A DNA stretch of 64,000 nt, taken from the NCBI GenBank assembly GCA_964036275.1, contig OZ038436.1, positions 13,791,904-13,855,903 on the forward strand. The letters are read 5' to 3'. Of the stretch, positions 13,101 through 25,600 are shown one piece after another. Position 1 is the first letter of the stretch, and the number at the start of each line of letters is the position of its first letter. The notes beneath the pieces are model-generated. The model was not told where the DNA came from. It did not search any database and was given only the letters and a program-made list of their open reading frames with translations. The DNA is from Litoditis marina. Its lineage: Eukaryota > Nematoda > Chromadorea > Rhabditida > Rhabditidae. Made by a program: the position numbers and the translations under genes.

Positions 13101-15458
13101 AATATTTATGCGCCCACCCCTCGAGTATATTTCTATTTTACCCTCGTCAGCTGCGGTGCGATAGCGACCTGAGTTGACCAAATCATATATTCTGAAAACC
13201 CAACTATTAGTGTAATGTTCCATCGTCAAATCCATATGATTTAGTGATCCGTGTATTCCACGAACTCGCTTTTGTGATTATGCAAATGACTAGATCACTG
13301 GATCCATGATTCACCAAACAAACTTTATTCGGTTTCACCTGCACACTTGGCTCATTCACTCACGTTGCTCTGTTACAAGTATGTGGTTCTCAAACATGTC
13401 ACCCATTATTCGTAGTCACGGCTTCTTTTCAGGGGATCTTGGTCCCGTTTCTTCATAGAAAACATAGTGTGGGATTTATCCCATGACAAACGTTTTTTAA
13501 CCTACACTTTTCTATCTATCTCATATTTCGATTTCAGTACCGTGCTGCTCCCCAACCCTCTTCCGTGTTCTCCCTAGGAAGTGCGTTCACCCCCTTTCAC
13601 AAGGAGTCTGTCATCATGAAGGCCGAACGAACTAGTCCCGACTCGTCCAGTGATAGAACTCAAAATGTCATCAGGAGAGGTGAGCAACTTTTCTATTCTG
13701 AGCCCAATGATTATGAAAAAATGAGAAAAAGTGATCAGACTGGCATATGTTAACGAAAGTCAAAACGAAGTAAGGTCATTGTTGGTAACTTCAGTTGCAG
13801 TTATGGAATATTTCGTTGAATGGCAAAGTTGAAACGTGTTCGAATAAGAAATTGGCTTGGCGAAATTGGCTAGAAATTTTAAGTGTTTTATAAGATTTTC
13901 CTGTTTCAGTCCCGTCCCCTGCCCCTAGTGATCGCCCTCAGTCCCTGCTGGGAGCCCTGTTGTCCACCAGGAGACCATCCCCCACAGTACCTCAGAGCAG
14001 AACCGAACACCGAAGTGGACTCAGCACACCGCCGAGGGTAGGCTACTATTTTACTCCTCTGTATAGGGCTGGTGGACTAGAAAGTTGATTACTAAAGTTC
14101 TGTTAAAAAGTGGATCATTTTGCTATAACTTGAACATGAACCAACATAAACGAGTTTTGAACTTGAGAAAAAATCAGATGATGTAGGTTTTTCTCCAAGT
14201 CTATTCAATATGTCCTCTTTCCAGTTGTCCTCCTCGAAGTCGGACTGTGAGTCCATCTCGTCGTCTGCGTCTCTCTCCCCCTCTCATTCTTCTGAAGACC
14301 ATCTCGAGTCATCTGCCATTATCCAGGCGTTGAATGGAGAGGGAGGCAAGACGGTGAGATATTTTGGGTCCAATTATACTATTTGAACAGTATCGCATGA
14401 CGACTGTGGTAACGTGTAGAAACTGTATGTGAAACGTGTAGAAATGTTACGTTTCCCGTGACTATTCCTTTGACAACTGGTGAAAGTTGTCGAAAAAGAC
14501 TCATAAAACAATGCCAACAAAGATCGAATAGAGATATATTGGGACTAACACTTTCACCTATTTCGTTCAAAGCGACCAACTTTCTATTCGAATTCGCAAA
14601 ACCCTCTTATCCCTGACAGTCCGGTTTCCAATGTCATTTTTTCCACTTTTCGTACCCGAACAAGGGATGCCCGTGCGCGCAAAAACGCTCGTTTCCCCAA
14701 TGAAAAAGTAACGAAAAGCGAACAGTTTGAAAAAATACTAATTTGAATGAGAACTCGTTTCACAAGCATGAAATGACAGAAAGAAGGTTGAATATTTCAA
14801 ATCTCCAGATACCTGGATAGTTTCCAATGTCACCTGAAACTTTAAAGCGTAATATTAACTTTTTGAAGTTTCTCACGTGTCCACGTGAAAGTTATCGCCC
14901 GGCGATCACAGTGGAACCAATTTTTCCATTTGATATGGATGATATTACCGTATTCAGGTTCAGTATATGGACAGAAGACGTCGAAATAATGAAGCAGCCA
15001 AACGGTGTCGCGCCAACAGAAGGGCCGTATTCGAGTACAGAAGTCGACGAGTTCAGGTACAGTTCTTCAAGCATGTACTGTAGTTCACACTAAATGATGT
15101 GTAAAGAAATCAAACTCTGCGAGCTGTTATCACCAAATCCTATTGACTTTACTTCACAGAAAACTAGTTTAAGTAAACAAATTTCAGGTTGACTTTATAA
15201 TCGGTCCAATTCGAAGAGTTTAGAAGAGCCTCGAAAACCCAAAAAAAGCCCTGTCTCTTAATTTACCAATACTTGACAAGAACCTCCAATGAAAATAGGA
15301 GAACGTTCTAGTTTAATTGTCGTCATAATATTTTTCTGTCTTTTCAGCTATTGGAAGGCGAAAATGAGCAACTGAAGGACGAAATAAGTCGTCTGAAGAA
15401 GGAACTGGAACAGCAGAAGGCTATTCTCTCCACCATCAATGCAATGGATACCCAATGA
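10123..15458 (+). CDS. NFIL3/PAR-like bZIP transcription factor
   Basis: Eight exons keep frame throughout: 10123-10232, 10572-10649, 10908-11106, 11721-11924, 13538-13679, 13910-14037, 14225-14353, 15348-15458; 366 residues. The ATG lies two bases after a TTCTGTTCAG acceptor, consistent with spliced-leader addition or an upstream untranslated exon. Residues 47-69 form the basic region: DEHYWERRRKNNDASKR is followed by SREKRR, the NFIL3/E4BP4 signature, and then a leucine zipper (residues 70-95). This places it with NFIL3-type repressors and the nematode ATF-2/CES-2 group; which orthologue is not decided. The rest is Ser/Pro-rich, with three LPLSSS repeats in exon 4. The last 36 residues form a second predicted coiled coil with leucines at 332, 339, 346 and 350. 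Expected role: nuclear, DNA-binding dimer. The 1.6-kb intron 4 holds a duplicated tRNA-like unit. Confidence 0.9.
11224..11267. repeat. TTGTAGTTTG hairpin element in bZIP intron 3
   Basis: Ends TTGTAGTTTGAT and CCAAACTACAA. It is followed by the GGGGCAACATA motif that also follows other copies of this family. Confidence 0.7.
12304..12550 (-). repeat. Duplicated tRNA-like unit in bZIP intron 4
   Basis: Two copies about 137 bp apart (12304-12380 and 12441-12517). On the minus strand each has an A-box-like GGTGGCCGAGTGG (or GGTGGCCTAGTGG) and a B-box-like GAGTTCGATCCCA. Both are followed by the shared flank TTCGTCATAGTTCC. The T-arm does not pair fully, so these look like tRNA-derived repeat units rather than tRNA genes. 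Confidence 0.6.
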
Positions 15459-15479
15459 AGTACTACTCGCTATGATGTG

Positions 15480-15527
15480 TATTTCATATGTATCGATCGA
15501 TGTGTATTTCATACGTATCGATCGATT
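15480..15527. repeat. Tandem ATCGAT-containing duplication after bZIP stop
   Basis: Two adjacent 25-bp copies of GTATTTCATAYGTATCGAT, each extended by CGAT, begin about 22 bases after the stop codon, in the presumed 3' UTR. Confidence 0.6.
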
Positions 15528-16089
15528 AGCAGCTGTTTCTAGCGCCCTGCCACCTTGCCCATAGATCTGTGTTTAGGTCTTTCAATTTTATAGGAACTGA
15601 CGCCTAGTTTCTTATACTTTCTTCAGTGTTATTGTCTTTTAATTATTGATTATCGGATCTATTACTCTCGTTAGATTCGTCTAGAATGTTTATATCTCAG
15701 TTTTGTTATCCAACCAAGTGCAAATCCATTTTGTGCTATTCCGTATCACTGCCTTTTGAGGAAAGCCGGAAATATGTATTTTGTCTGCACCCTCTCAAAA
15801 TACGTTATCTCTTATCATGAATTATTTCAAAACAGTCAGACAAAATATATCCAACCAGCGCTTTCTTCGTTTTTCATTATGTTTTTGCATGCGTATTCTA
15901 CTGAAATTATGCATCAAATGCAGTGAAGATCCTCGGTTTCTTTTGTCTTTGTTTATGTAAAACTTGTACCGATTGATGTATATCAATCGATTTTAATCAA
16001 TTACTAGTATTTGAGATGTATGTGCAATATCCCAGTGTTATAAAACCTAACTGTACTCTAAATTGTCATTAGCTTTACGATTACAGTTT

Positions 16090-16095
16090 AATAAA
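16090..16095 (+). terminator. Candidate poly(A) signal of bZIP gene
   Basis: AATAAA on the plus strand, 632 bases after the bZIP stop and about 200 bases before the end of the convergent channel gene. No other good hexamer was noticed between them. Confidence 0.35.
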
Positions 16096-16297
16096 CGTCT
16101 AGAATATGTGTTTCTTATTACAAAAGAAATGTAGTGAGAAACGCTGATTATACTATCCACAATCATGAAGTGTGCATTTCTTATTTCTTTGAAGTAAAAA
16201 AAAGACTCTTGAAAAAGGAACGAAGAGAAGCGCAAAAAGTTTTCTGATCGTTGATGAATTAGGATTAAGGAAAAACAAAAACTAGAAATAGATATAA

Positions 16298-16303
16298 TTT
16301 ATT
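16298..16303 (-). terminator. Candidate poly(A) signal of channel gene
   Basis: AATAAA on the minus strand, six bases beyond the TAA of the channel gene. This would give a very short 3' UTR, as is common in nematodes. Confidence 0.5.
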
Positions 16304-16308
16304 CTGTG

Positions 16309-19300
16309 TTATCTGCGGTTGATGCAGTCGTCCTGTCGCCCTTCTGTGAACACGAAGTAGTACATAATGAGAAAGAGAAGAAAACTCAGAGGGTAGAAAA
16401 CGCGACAGAAATTGTCCAAGTACCTGGAAAAGATGTATATAGTCGTCGCCAACGGAAAGGCGGAAGGGTACTGTATATAGCAATTTCCACTGTGTACGTA
16501 AACATGTCTTTGATTCCGATGCAATGTCGGTTATGTGCTCTCGTAGCGCAGTGGTTAGCGGCCAGCTACGAAACTTTTGCTCGCAGGTTCGATTCCAGCA
16601 AGAGATAGAAAGTCATAAATTGGGCACCCCCTATATTAGGGTTCAATTTCTCCAAAGCAAGGCAAGTTAGTACGGTGTATGCGTCGATGTTGCTCTATCC
16701 CACTATGTTTGTAGTTTGATCTCGTTGTTTTCCGGTCAACAACCGAATTCTGGCGCGGATCGAGTTCAAACTACAGCTTTGCCGTGGTCATTCCTATATT
16801 GCCACCTGCTCACCTGCCGGTTTTGTGATATCGCTTGGCCTTTTCCAGCATGCCGTTCCTCAGTTCTTCCGTCACATCTGATTTCTTCTTCATAGCCCAT
16901 TTTCGCTGAAATTCAGAACTTTTAACAAATTGAACGGTTTTCAAATAGCATTCATTTTCGAAGTGATAACACAGAAAAACCTCGTTAAAAGTGTTTTCAT
17001 TGAACAAAAACCAAATCACAATACAGTTCAATGAATCTCGATTTCTCTACACAGCAGAGACCCCCATTCACTTCTGAAATGCAGTGAGATCAAACTACAA
17101 ACACATCAGATCTACACCGTATTCTAGCCTGCCGTTCCCTAGATGAACTTTACGAGACAATTTAGTGATCCCCAATAATTTCGAGTATTACACAAACCAT
17201 CTGATTGGCTCTCTTGTCAAATCCAATCACAAATAATGTCTGCAGAAGAGTGAAAAAGACGAAACCAGTGATGAATCCGAACCACAGGTCGATGGCCTAA
17301 AAACATCATATTATAAAAACAAAGTGTAACCATGATTCAGGACATTTGGAATTTGTCTGCGTCTCTCTGATCTTTTGACTCTATCAAGCTACATAAATGG
17401 CTGACCAACTCGCGGGGAGTTATATATTAGAATGACGATTGAGTACCTTGAGATCGGATGCTCTGGAGTTGATTTTGAAACATTCGACTTTTTTCAAGTC
17501 AATTTTTGACCAATGGTCCAAGTTCTATGTTTTCCTAGTTTTGAAATTCCCTTTTTTCGGTTTTATAATTCGAATTTAACAACCCTAGTACCTTGAGATA
17601 GGATACACTGGGTAGATGTTCCCTTGCTCCGGCTGACTCCGTCGAGAGGGTCAGAAGAACTGTGATGGCCACCCCGATTCGTCCTTCCATGAACTCCTCC
17701 GGAAGCCACACTCCCACCTGAATCAAAGATTTCAAACCGTGAAAAAGATAATTTTTGGAAAAGCTAATGTTTTTCCCAAATTTCACGTTTTTGTAGGAGA
17801 TAAAACGGAAAGACGGAACATTCTTTTAGTAAAACCGGACAAAAGCCCAAACAACGTTTCACGGCTGTTCTGATTAGGTTCGTAGTGAGAAAGCAGCAGA
17901 GCCATTTTTCTCACTTTTCATGAGGAAAACATCAAAGAACATGTGATCGCCATTTACTGAGTTCTGATGTGGTTCAGAGAGAGTACACAATTAACTATTT
18001 TGCGCCAAAGCGGAGCCTGACCGGCAAGGTTCTATGAAAACATGACTGCAGTCTTGATTTATCACGCTGATTTCTTGTGACCGCGAGTGATAACTCATAA
18101 GAACCTACCCATGAGAACATGAGTGCCAATGAAGTGGGAATATAGGTCTGCGCGATATGGAAACCAACATCTCGTTTCAGGCGGAAAACGGCACGCAAGC
18201 AGGAAAATTCACCTACAAATGAAACAGACCTCAAGTTTCTATGACGAAATCGCGGAAGAATGTTAACACTACTTTTGATACATTCACACCACTTGAGTGT
18301 GTGGCAGGAACGTAATAGAATGAACTAAAAGTTTCTAAAAAACAAGTATGAATTGTAGTGTGGTCTGCAAACGTCGAAGATTCCGAATTTGGCACAAATA
18401 AACTGAGGTCAAACTACACAAAACTAACCAAGTGGTAACCTATAAAAATGACTTTCTTCACCCCATTGATTACCAATAGCGTCCTCTCGGTATTCGTTTA
18501 TTGTGTAAATTCGACCTCACAATAGAATGATTTCTCACCGGACTTTCGTGTTTTGTTGCACACGGTGGGTTCGTATCTGTCGATGTATAGTTCGGGCAGC
18601 TTCACATCCGGGTTTTTGTCGATCGCATCCTTTCGTCGCGTGAACCATTCGAAGCGCACTGTTTCGATCGGATACGCAACTGAAACGAGAGGGGTAAAAG
18701 GGGTTATATAAGAATACTAAGAAGAAGTTTTTGTTGTAACGTATGATTCAAAGTAGAGAAAAACGTATTCAAACAGCAAAATAATCAAATGAAAGGAGAG
18801 GGTAAAATGTGATGTACAGGGTTTTGCACTGTTTAAAGAAATGAACACTAGTAATCGTTTTCTGTTACAATGCTCAATAGATGATTTTAACACGTTTTAC
18901 ACATCTACGAAACTTACACGACTTGATGAGAAGATCGCAAGTTTGTTTGTCGTGTGGATACTTGCAGAGAATCAGATTGCAAGATGGAGTAATTTTTACC
19001 CTGGAACAAATCTGGAAATCAAAAAGATAGCAGTATTTTATAAATTTCCTCTAGCATCATCATACTTTAGTTAAAAGCGAGTACCCAATGAAATGTTACG
19101 ATCTTCAGTTGTTATTAATAAAAACTCACCTGGTTTCATATAGAACCAGGCCATCTGGATAAATTCTCATGAGAAAGTTGAGAAAGGTAACTTCGTGGAA
19201 TTCGGCCTCCTTAGCATTTGCGAAGAAGGGATCGGGACGCCATATTTTCTCTAGAATTTCTTCCTGAAAAAGGAATTGCTTACTAAAACAAAACAAAATC

Positions 19301-22300
19301 ATGGTGTTTTTTCATATTTTTCGGCTGAATTCGCAAACCACGTCAAGTAAAATAGGTTTTGCTCAGCGGGAACAAAAGGAAGTGTACTTCTCGCTCAAAC
19401 TCTCCCATTGGTCTCGGGAAGTTCAAACTCCGCCCCAGGTTTATGAACGAAAGGAGGATGGCTAACAAAGGTCATTCATGCCTATCAGCCTATAATATAA
19501 TACAATTCGTTCCATAAAGTCAATAAAGTAACACACGACTGAAGTGGTAACCATACCACTATTAATATCGATGTTTTCATTATTAAGATTACTATTATCA
19601 TGATCACCTCTTTGACGAGAATCGGTTTGTAAGTAACACACGACTGAAGTGGTAACCATACCACTATTAATATCGATGTTTTCATTATTAAGATTACTAT
19701 TATCATGATCACCTCTTTGACGAGAATCGGTTTGTAAGTAACACACGACTGACGTGGTAACCATACCACTATTAATATCGATGTTTTCATTATTAAGATT
19801 ACTATTATCATGATCACCTCTTTGACGAGAATCGGTTTGTCGTACGGACTGACTAGTCGGGCATCTCTCCACGACATCATCAGATAGATGTCCATGTCAT
19901 AATCCTACAAACTTCAACTTTATTAGAGACATCCAAAACATAGCACGCAGTTAGGGTTATATGTATTCACCCATACTCAGACAGGGGAATATTGTACAGC
20001 ACTTTCCAGGGTAACCGAGTCGGAAGTAGGGTCCTGGAAGTTCATATAGAATATCGGTTGAGTAGTGTATCCGATGCTTTCGTTTTCAAGGTGGTATCAA
20101 CGAAAAGCACGTAGATGATATCCAGTATACCATTATTTATGTTTTCAATTTTGTGTCAACAAACGTAATTATGACGATGGCGTACCATGGTGGTTGTCTG
20201 GAAGTTGGACATGGATTCAATGTAGATTCCGAATCTGACGACGACCGCACTGCCTTGGAAGACGATTGGAGCGGAGAACGGGTCGTACTGGTTCTTGTTC
20301 AACACCGGCAGAATGAAACTACCACCCAGGGTTCTAAATGAGTGCACGTGTTGATGACTTGTATAGAATAGAATAGATCAAGTTTTTCGTGACTCAAAAT
20401 TTTATTTCACTCTCTTCAATGGTAGTGAACCGAACAATTAGGATATATACTATGTTGTTCTTCTCCTTATATGTAGTTTGTGAGTCTGTAAAAACGTGCA
20501 TAGACGTATCACCCCATTTAACTTCTTTTCACACTAGATTATGGTAGAGAAGCAGCGTAGAAATGATTGTGAGAAGAATTGCACGAGATGTTTCCCACTC
20601 AGGAACACTCAGCGTGATAATCATAAAAGACCTTCAACATTGTATTTCGTTACTTGAAGGAGACCGGAACACAACTTGAGCAGAGGTGTTGTTTCGGGCT
20701 GCTTTTAACTCTATTGAGAGCAGAGAGCACAAATAACTCGTATATTAGTTTGATCAGTCCACGTGACATTCACATGACAATGCCGCGCGACACGCAACGC
20801 GTCCAATCAAAAGTAGGATACAGCAGCTTTACGAGAAACCATGTTGATCTTCGGTCTCATTTATGCCTCGAAAATGAACCCACTTGACGCTGCCCTCGGT
20901 CCTACTGAGAATGTCGTCTACCTCCGTGTCATTCCGCAGTTTCTCAGCCAGGGCTGTCAGGTTCACCCCGGCTGCCTCCAGGGCCGAAATATTCACTCCG
21001 ATCGGACCCTCAATGTCGATACCTGGAACAGAATAACAGAAAGTTACAGAATCTCTGCTGTAGTTTGAACTCGATAAGCACTAAAATGAACGATTTTTGA
21101 TTCAACAAACTACGATCAGAGCGAGATCGGGCAACATATATAGGCTCGTTTTAGAAAGAGCGAACCCTGAATTCTTCATAACCAAGTGGTTGAACGTTTT
21201 TCTAACGAATTCAAAGGTGTTCTCTTGTCAAAAGGACATTAACGGTCCTGCGTACTTAGGTCGTCTACTGTAAACTTGATGTTGTTTCTGAGATTATGGG
21301 TAGTGATAAATATGGTTTCTCAGTGTAGACAGTGTTGGAAATGGTCACAAACCTTCGAAGCTACTGCTGTTGAAAGCGTCTATAGCTTTCGGCACATAAT
21401 CAGCACATATTCCTGGTAAATAGAGACCAACCTAAACAAAAAGACTCGGGATTAGGTAATATTTTGAGAAAACATTGTGATGGCTTGTCCACGGTGGCTT
21501 ACAGTTGTTCATGGAAATAACTCTCACACAAACAAATTTTGCTTGTATTATGCAAGAATGAGGTGTAATTATTAAATGGAAAACTATTCTTCTGAGTTTC
21601 TTTTATTGAAGTTTTCGTATAATGCGATAGTTCGTAGTATTTTTATTTGCATTAGGTCCAGAAAACGTGCAATTATGATAGTTCAGAACATTTCAAGTAC
21701 GTACTCTCTCGTATCGAAGGAAAACTTCTTTGGCCACACTTAGCCCGAGAGCTTCAATCGCTTCCATTGATGACAACAGCAGCATTGGACTTAAAAACGT
21801 AAAATGAGGAACGTTTTTCTAGTTGGTCATTATGGACTTTTAACAAAATGAACAAAGTAGGATTTGGAGTCAAATTAGTCGCTAACTTCCGATGTTCTGT
21901 ATAATATGGCGATGATTTTGGTCAATGACATAAGGATAAAACGTTCGTCGTGACGGGACTATTCAGCCGATTTTTAGTGAACTCACCATCCGCTCTACTT
22001 TTTCACGTTTAGCGTTACCATTAAAAATGATTGTTAAAGTTATAGATTGTACGTGATCTGCGTGAGATTAACGTACTGAACTAGTTATTATTAATAAATT
22101 ATTATTGTAATTACTGTATAGGGTCAGTGGCGTTGATTTCAATCCAATGATGGGTGAATACTTGCGACATTTCTTCTTCCGATTCTTCCACCACCGAGAC
22201 GCCGTTACCGTCAGCTGCAGTGTGAATCTGGAGAATTGATGGATCTGATCGAATAACAATATTTCTTCACGGATTAAAAAGTAATTTGAAGTTTACAGTT

Positions 22301-22652
22301 TAGTGTTTAACCTCACGTGAAGGCTGCTGAACACACACAATGTGCACGTTGTTTTGTAGTTTTACTTGTCTATTGGCTTTGTTGTACATCTTATCGTAGC
22401 TCTCGTAATAGATAATTAGACTCTTACCGGTTCCATCCAATCGTCGTCCTCGTCTTCTGAACTCTTCTTTTCCGACCGTCGGACTCGCAGAAGGACTCCT
22501 CGTTTGCTACGACGAGAGGAGTGTACTTTGAACCTTCTTCTGAATATTTAGTTGTTTATCATGAGGGTTGAGATCAGAGTTTCACGATATCACAAAATAG
22601 TGGGGAGGGGCCAAGTATGCACCCAACATCTGCCCGCTGATATTCCTCTCCA

Positions 22653-22684
<32 letters not shown>

Positions 22685-25600
22685 TCCTCTCTCTCTCGCT
22701 TCTCTCTTTCACTTCCTTTAAATATCACGGATTTGTTTCATTTTCTGGTTCAATAAGGGCGTGAAACAACATATAAAAATCCTCTAAAACTATTAAATTT
22801 CAGAAAGGCGGTCACTCACGCGAGATCTTCATAGTCCCATATGTCGTCGTCATAGTTTACCACGGAATTGTCATTCTCAAAGGAAACCACGTTTTCTTCG
22901 TTTTCATACATCGGGGGAGAGTTCATGCTCTCTGATGAAATCTCGTCAGCTCCATTGTTTTCATTGTTGTTCATTGATGGTTTCGGCATAATATTTTCTT
23001 CGAGTGGGCGGGGTTTGATTTGCTCTTCAAGTGGGCGGAGCGTAGTTTCATCTGGGCGGGGCCTATTTTTGTCGTCTTCCGCCGTCTCCTCCACCACATG
23101 AACTGTTGGCTCTTCCCCGGCCTTCCCGACGTGAACAGTTGTCACCTTGAAAATTATTTGATAATTGAGTGTTTTTCTCACACACCTTATTTGTCAAAAA
23201 ACGTCGGAAAACAAGAAAAAAGCTTTTACTAACTGTCATTCACATTTCATATTTCATATTTATTTTTTCACGTTGCCTCGTCACGAGGCGGTGATCATCA
23301 TACATGTCACAGATCTCTGTAGTAGCAGCATCTTCTGAGTTGTTCGTTGTCAACAGTCATTAGAGCACTCATGTCATACGTGAACGCTGAAAGAACATCA
23401 GAAGGCAACTGTTGTATTTGTTGTACTCCTTACGTACGTTCTGAGTGTGACGAGTTGGTTAATGACGCCAAATTTCTGCCCTCAGGAACTAACTCGGTTC
23501 TTTTCGGAGCTGGTGGGTTTCTGTGCCATGGGATCCTCATAGTAGTAGTCATACAGAGTACCATCGTCCATTCCAGCAGCACTACTTTAAAGGGAGAAGT
23601 ACATTAACATTTATATTCAGTCATGAGACACGTATTGGTATACGCAAATATTATAGTAAACCAGAATATACATACACATATATATGTTAGAATTTCTCAC
23701 ATAAAGAATTCTCACAAATTTCTCTCCACTTTCATTTAGTTAATTCTTCTAATAATGCTCTAGAATTGTTCTGATTGCATCTCGTGTATCCATTTAGCAA
23801 GCAGGGAAACACATTTCAACATAGGGAATAACAGCTGAGCTGTAGTTTGAACTCGAAACACGCCAAAATTCACGGATTTCGACCGAAAGTCGACGACATG
23901 AAACTACAAACATAGAAGTGTAGATGAACATATAACGTATTGGCTTGTATTGGAAAGAGTGCACCATATATATAGTCTGTTTCACCAATCGATGTACTCC
24001 TACAGTAATCCGTCAATTATTCAAGGGGGTGTTTTCTAATGAAAAAGTCTTTACTTTGGTTTCAAATTTTCAGAGTTAATAGTAGTAAACATGCATAAGA
24101 CACTATGAACATTTTGAAATGTTCTGAATACGTTAATATAGTAAACTTTGACCTGGAAGTGTTAGCAGATTACTGTAGAGGGTTATAAGTGGGTGGAACA
24201 AACTATACCTCTGCTCGACGTCTGGTATGCCGTGTTTCAGAGAAGGAATGACCCCATCGGTAACGTTTTGAATCAGGTCATTCAATTTCCGAGCTAGTTT
24301 GGCGAGGGTCACTGCGTCCGGATTTAGCTCTTCCTGCAGTGAATAAAATATAAATGAATTCACTAAATAGAAGCTGTCTTTATGGAAAATAGAACTCATT
24401 TATGAAAACCGTAGCAACCTGGGAAACCGCACTAACCTTCAATAAGATTTATCTCCACACTTCACTTAGTTGGTCTGAAGTAAAACTTTTCTTAGGAAGA
24501 CGTTGAGGAATAGCTGGTTAGGTGTGTGTTTTTACTGCATATCAACAGAAAATGACACATCAGACGTTTTCTCAGTTTTTGAAAGACGCAAACTGTGCAG
24601 TTTATGAATGAACTATAGTTTGTTCCATCCACTTATGACCTTCTACAGTAACATGATAAAACTAACGGATCAAAGTTTGTTCTGTTGGCGTTTTTGGATT
24701 TTCACAAAGTTTTGGTATTGTCTTCTGCACCATTTACTACTAAATACTGTGAAAGTTTGAAACCAAAACACTGCTATATTCATTAGAAAAAGGTTCTGAA
24801 ATAGTTTACGGATTACTGTAGAAGGACATCGATTGGTGAAACAGAGTATACCTTAAAAGGTTCACAGATTGGCGATATTTCCAGGATCTCCAATTTCTTC
24901 GCGTCTTCCGTGCTGCTGAAGCGAAGATCGCGTCCGTGCTCGCCACAAATCTCCTTGTAAACCAGACCGACTGCCTAGAATTAAGTTTACAAATACAAGA
25001 AAAAGTAATTTCTAAAGTGCGGCTAGCATCTTCTACCAGCTGAAGTTGAGTTTGCGTTTCTGTCAACCACACTTCACTCCACTTTAACTGTTACTTTCTT
25101 TATATTATTAATCCCTTCAACACTTTCTTCGTATCCTTCTCTATCTTGTATGATAAAATGTCACCTTGTTTAAATGTAGATTTATAAATAAACAAACTAC
25201 AATCAATAAAATTACCCTGTATTCATCAAGTAGATTCTCGTCGATTCCCAGCTGTTTCAGTCGTTTTTCGTCCTCGATCAGTTCGGTTTCCTTCAAGTTG
25301 TCTTCGTCGCTTTCGTCCTCCTCTTCACTCTCTATTTCAGTTTCATTCGAGGGCTGAAACCAACTTATTTGATAAACAAATAAAATTCCGTAATAAAGTT
25401 GAAAACTTGTATGAACTACTGTTTGTGAGTTTCTCAGGTAAATCTGTTAAAGATTGACACATTTTTAGATAGTTTCAGTTTGTGTGTGAAAATTTAGTAT
25501 ACGTTTTACTGAAAAGAACCTCGTCGAGATCGGTTCTAGACTGAAGGAGGATAATATGGTTATGTGTCCAAATCCGAACCTTGTTCTCGTTGGTAGTGGT

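Noticed and set aside
18690..19120. Apparent absence of the Cys-loop exon in the channel gene
   Set aside because: On closer reading the 83-bp exon 19000-18918 encodes the loop (CNLILCKYPHDKQTC) with correct phases.
19462..19895. Two overlapping 136-codon minus-strand frames
   Set aside because: Created by the 105-bp triplication. The channel model needs only the part before the first GTGATC donor.
22157..22166. GC-AG intron after channel exon 11
   Set aside because: A GCAAGT donor with the TTTTTAAG acceptor also keeps frame, but the GTATTC donor with an upstream CAACTAG acceptor keeps frame using ordinary GT-AG sites.
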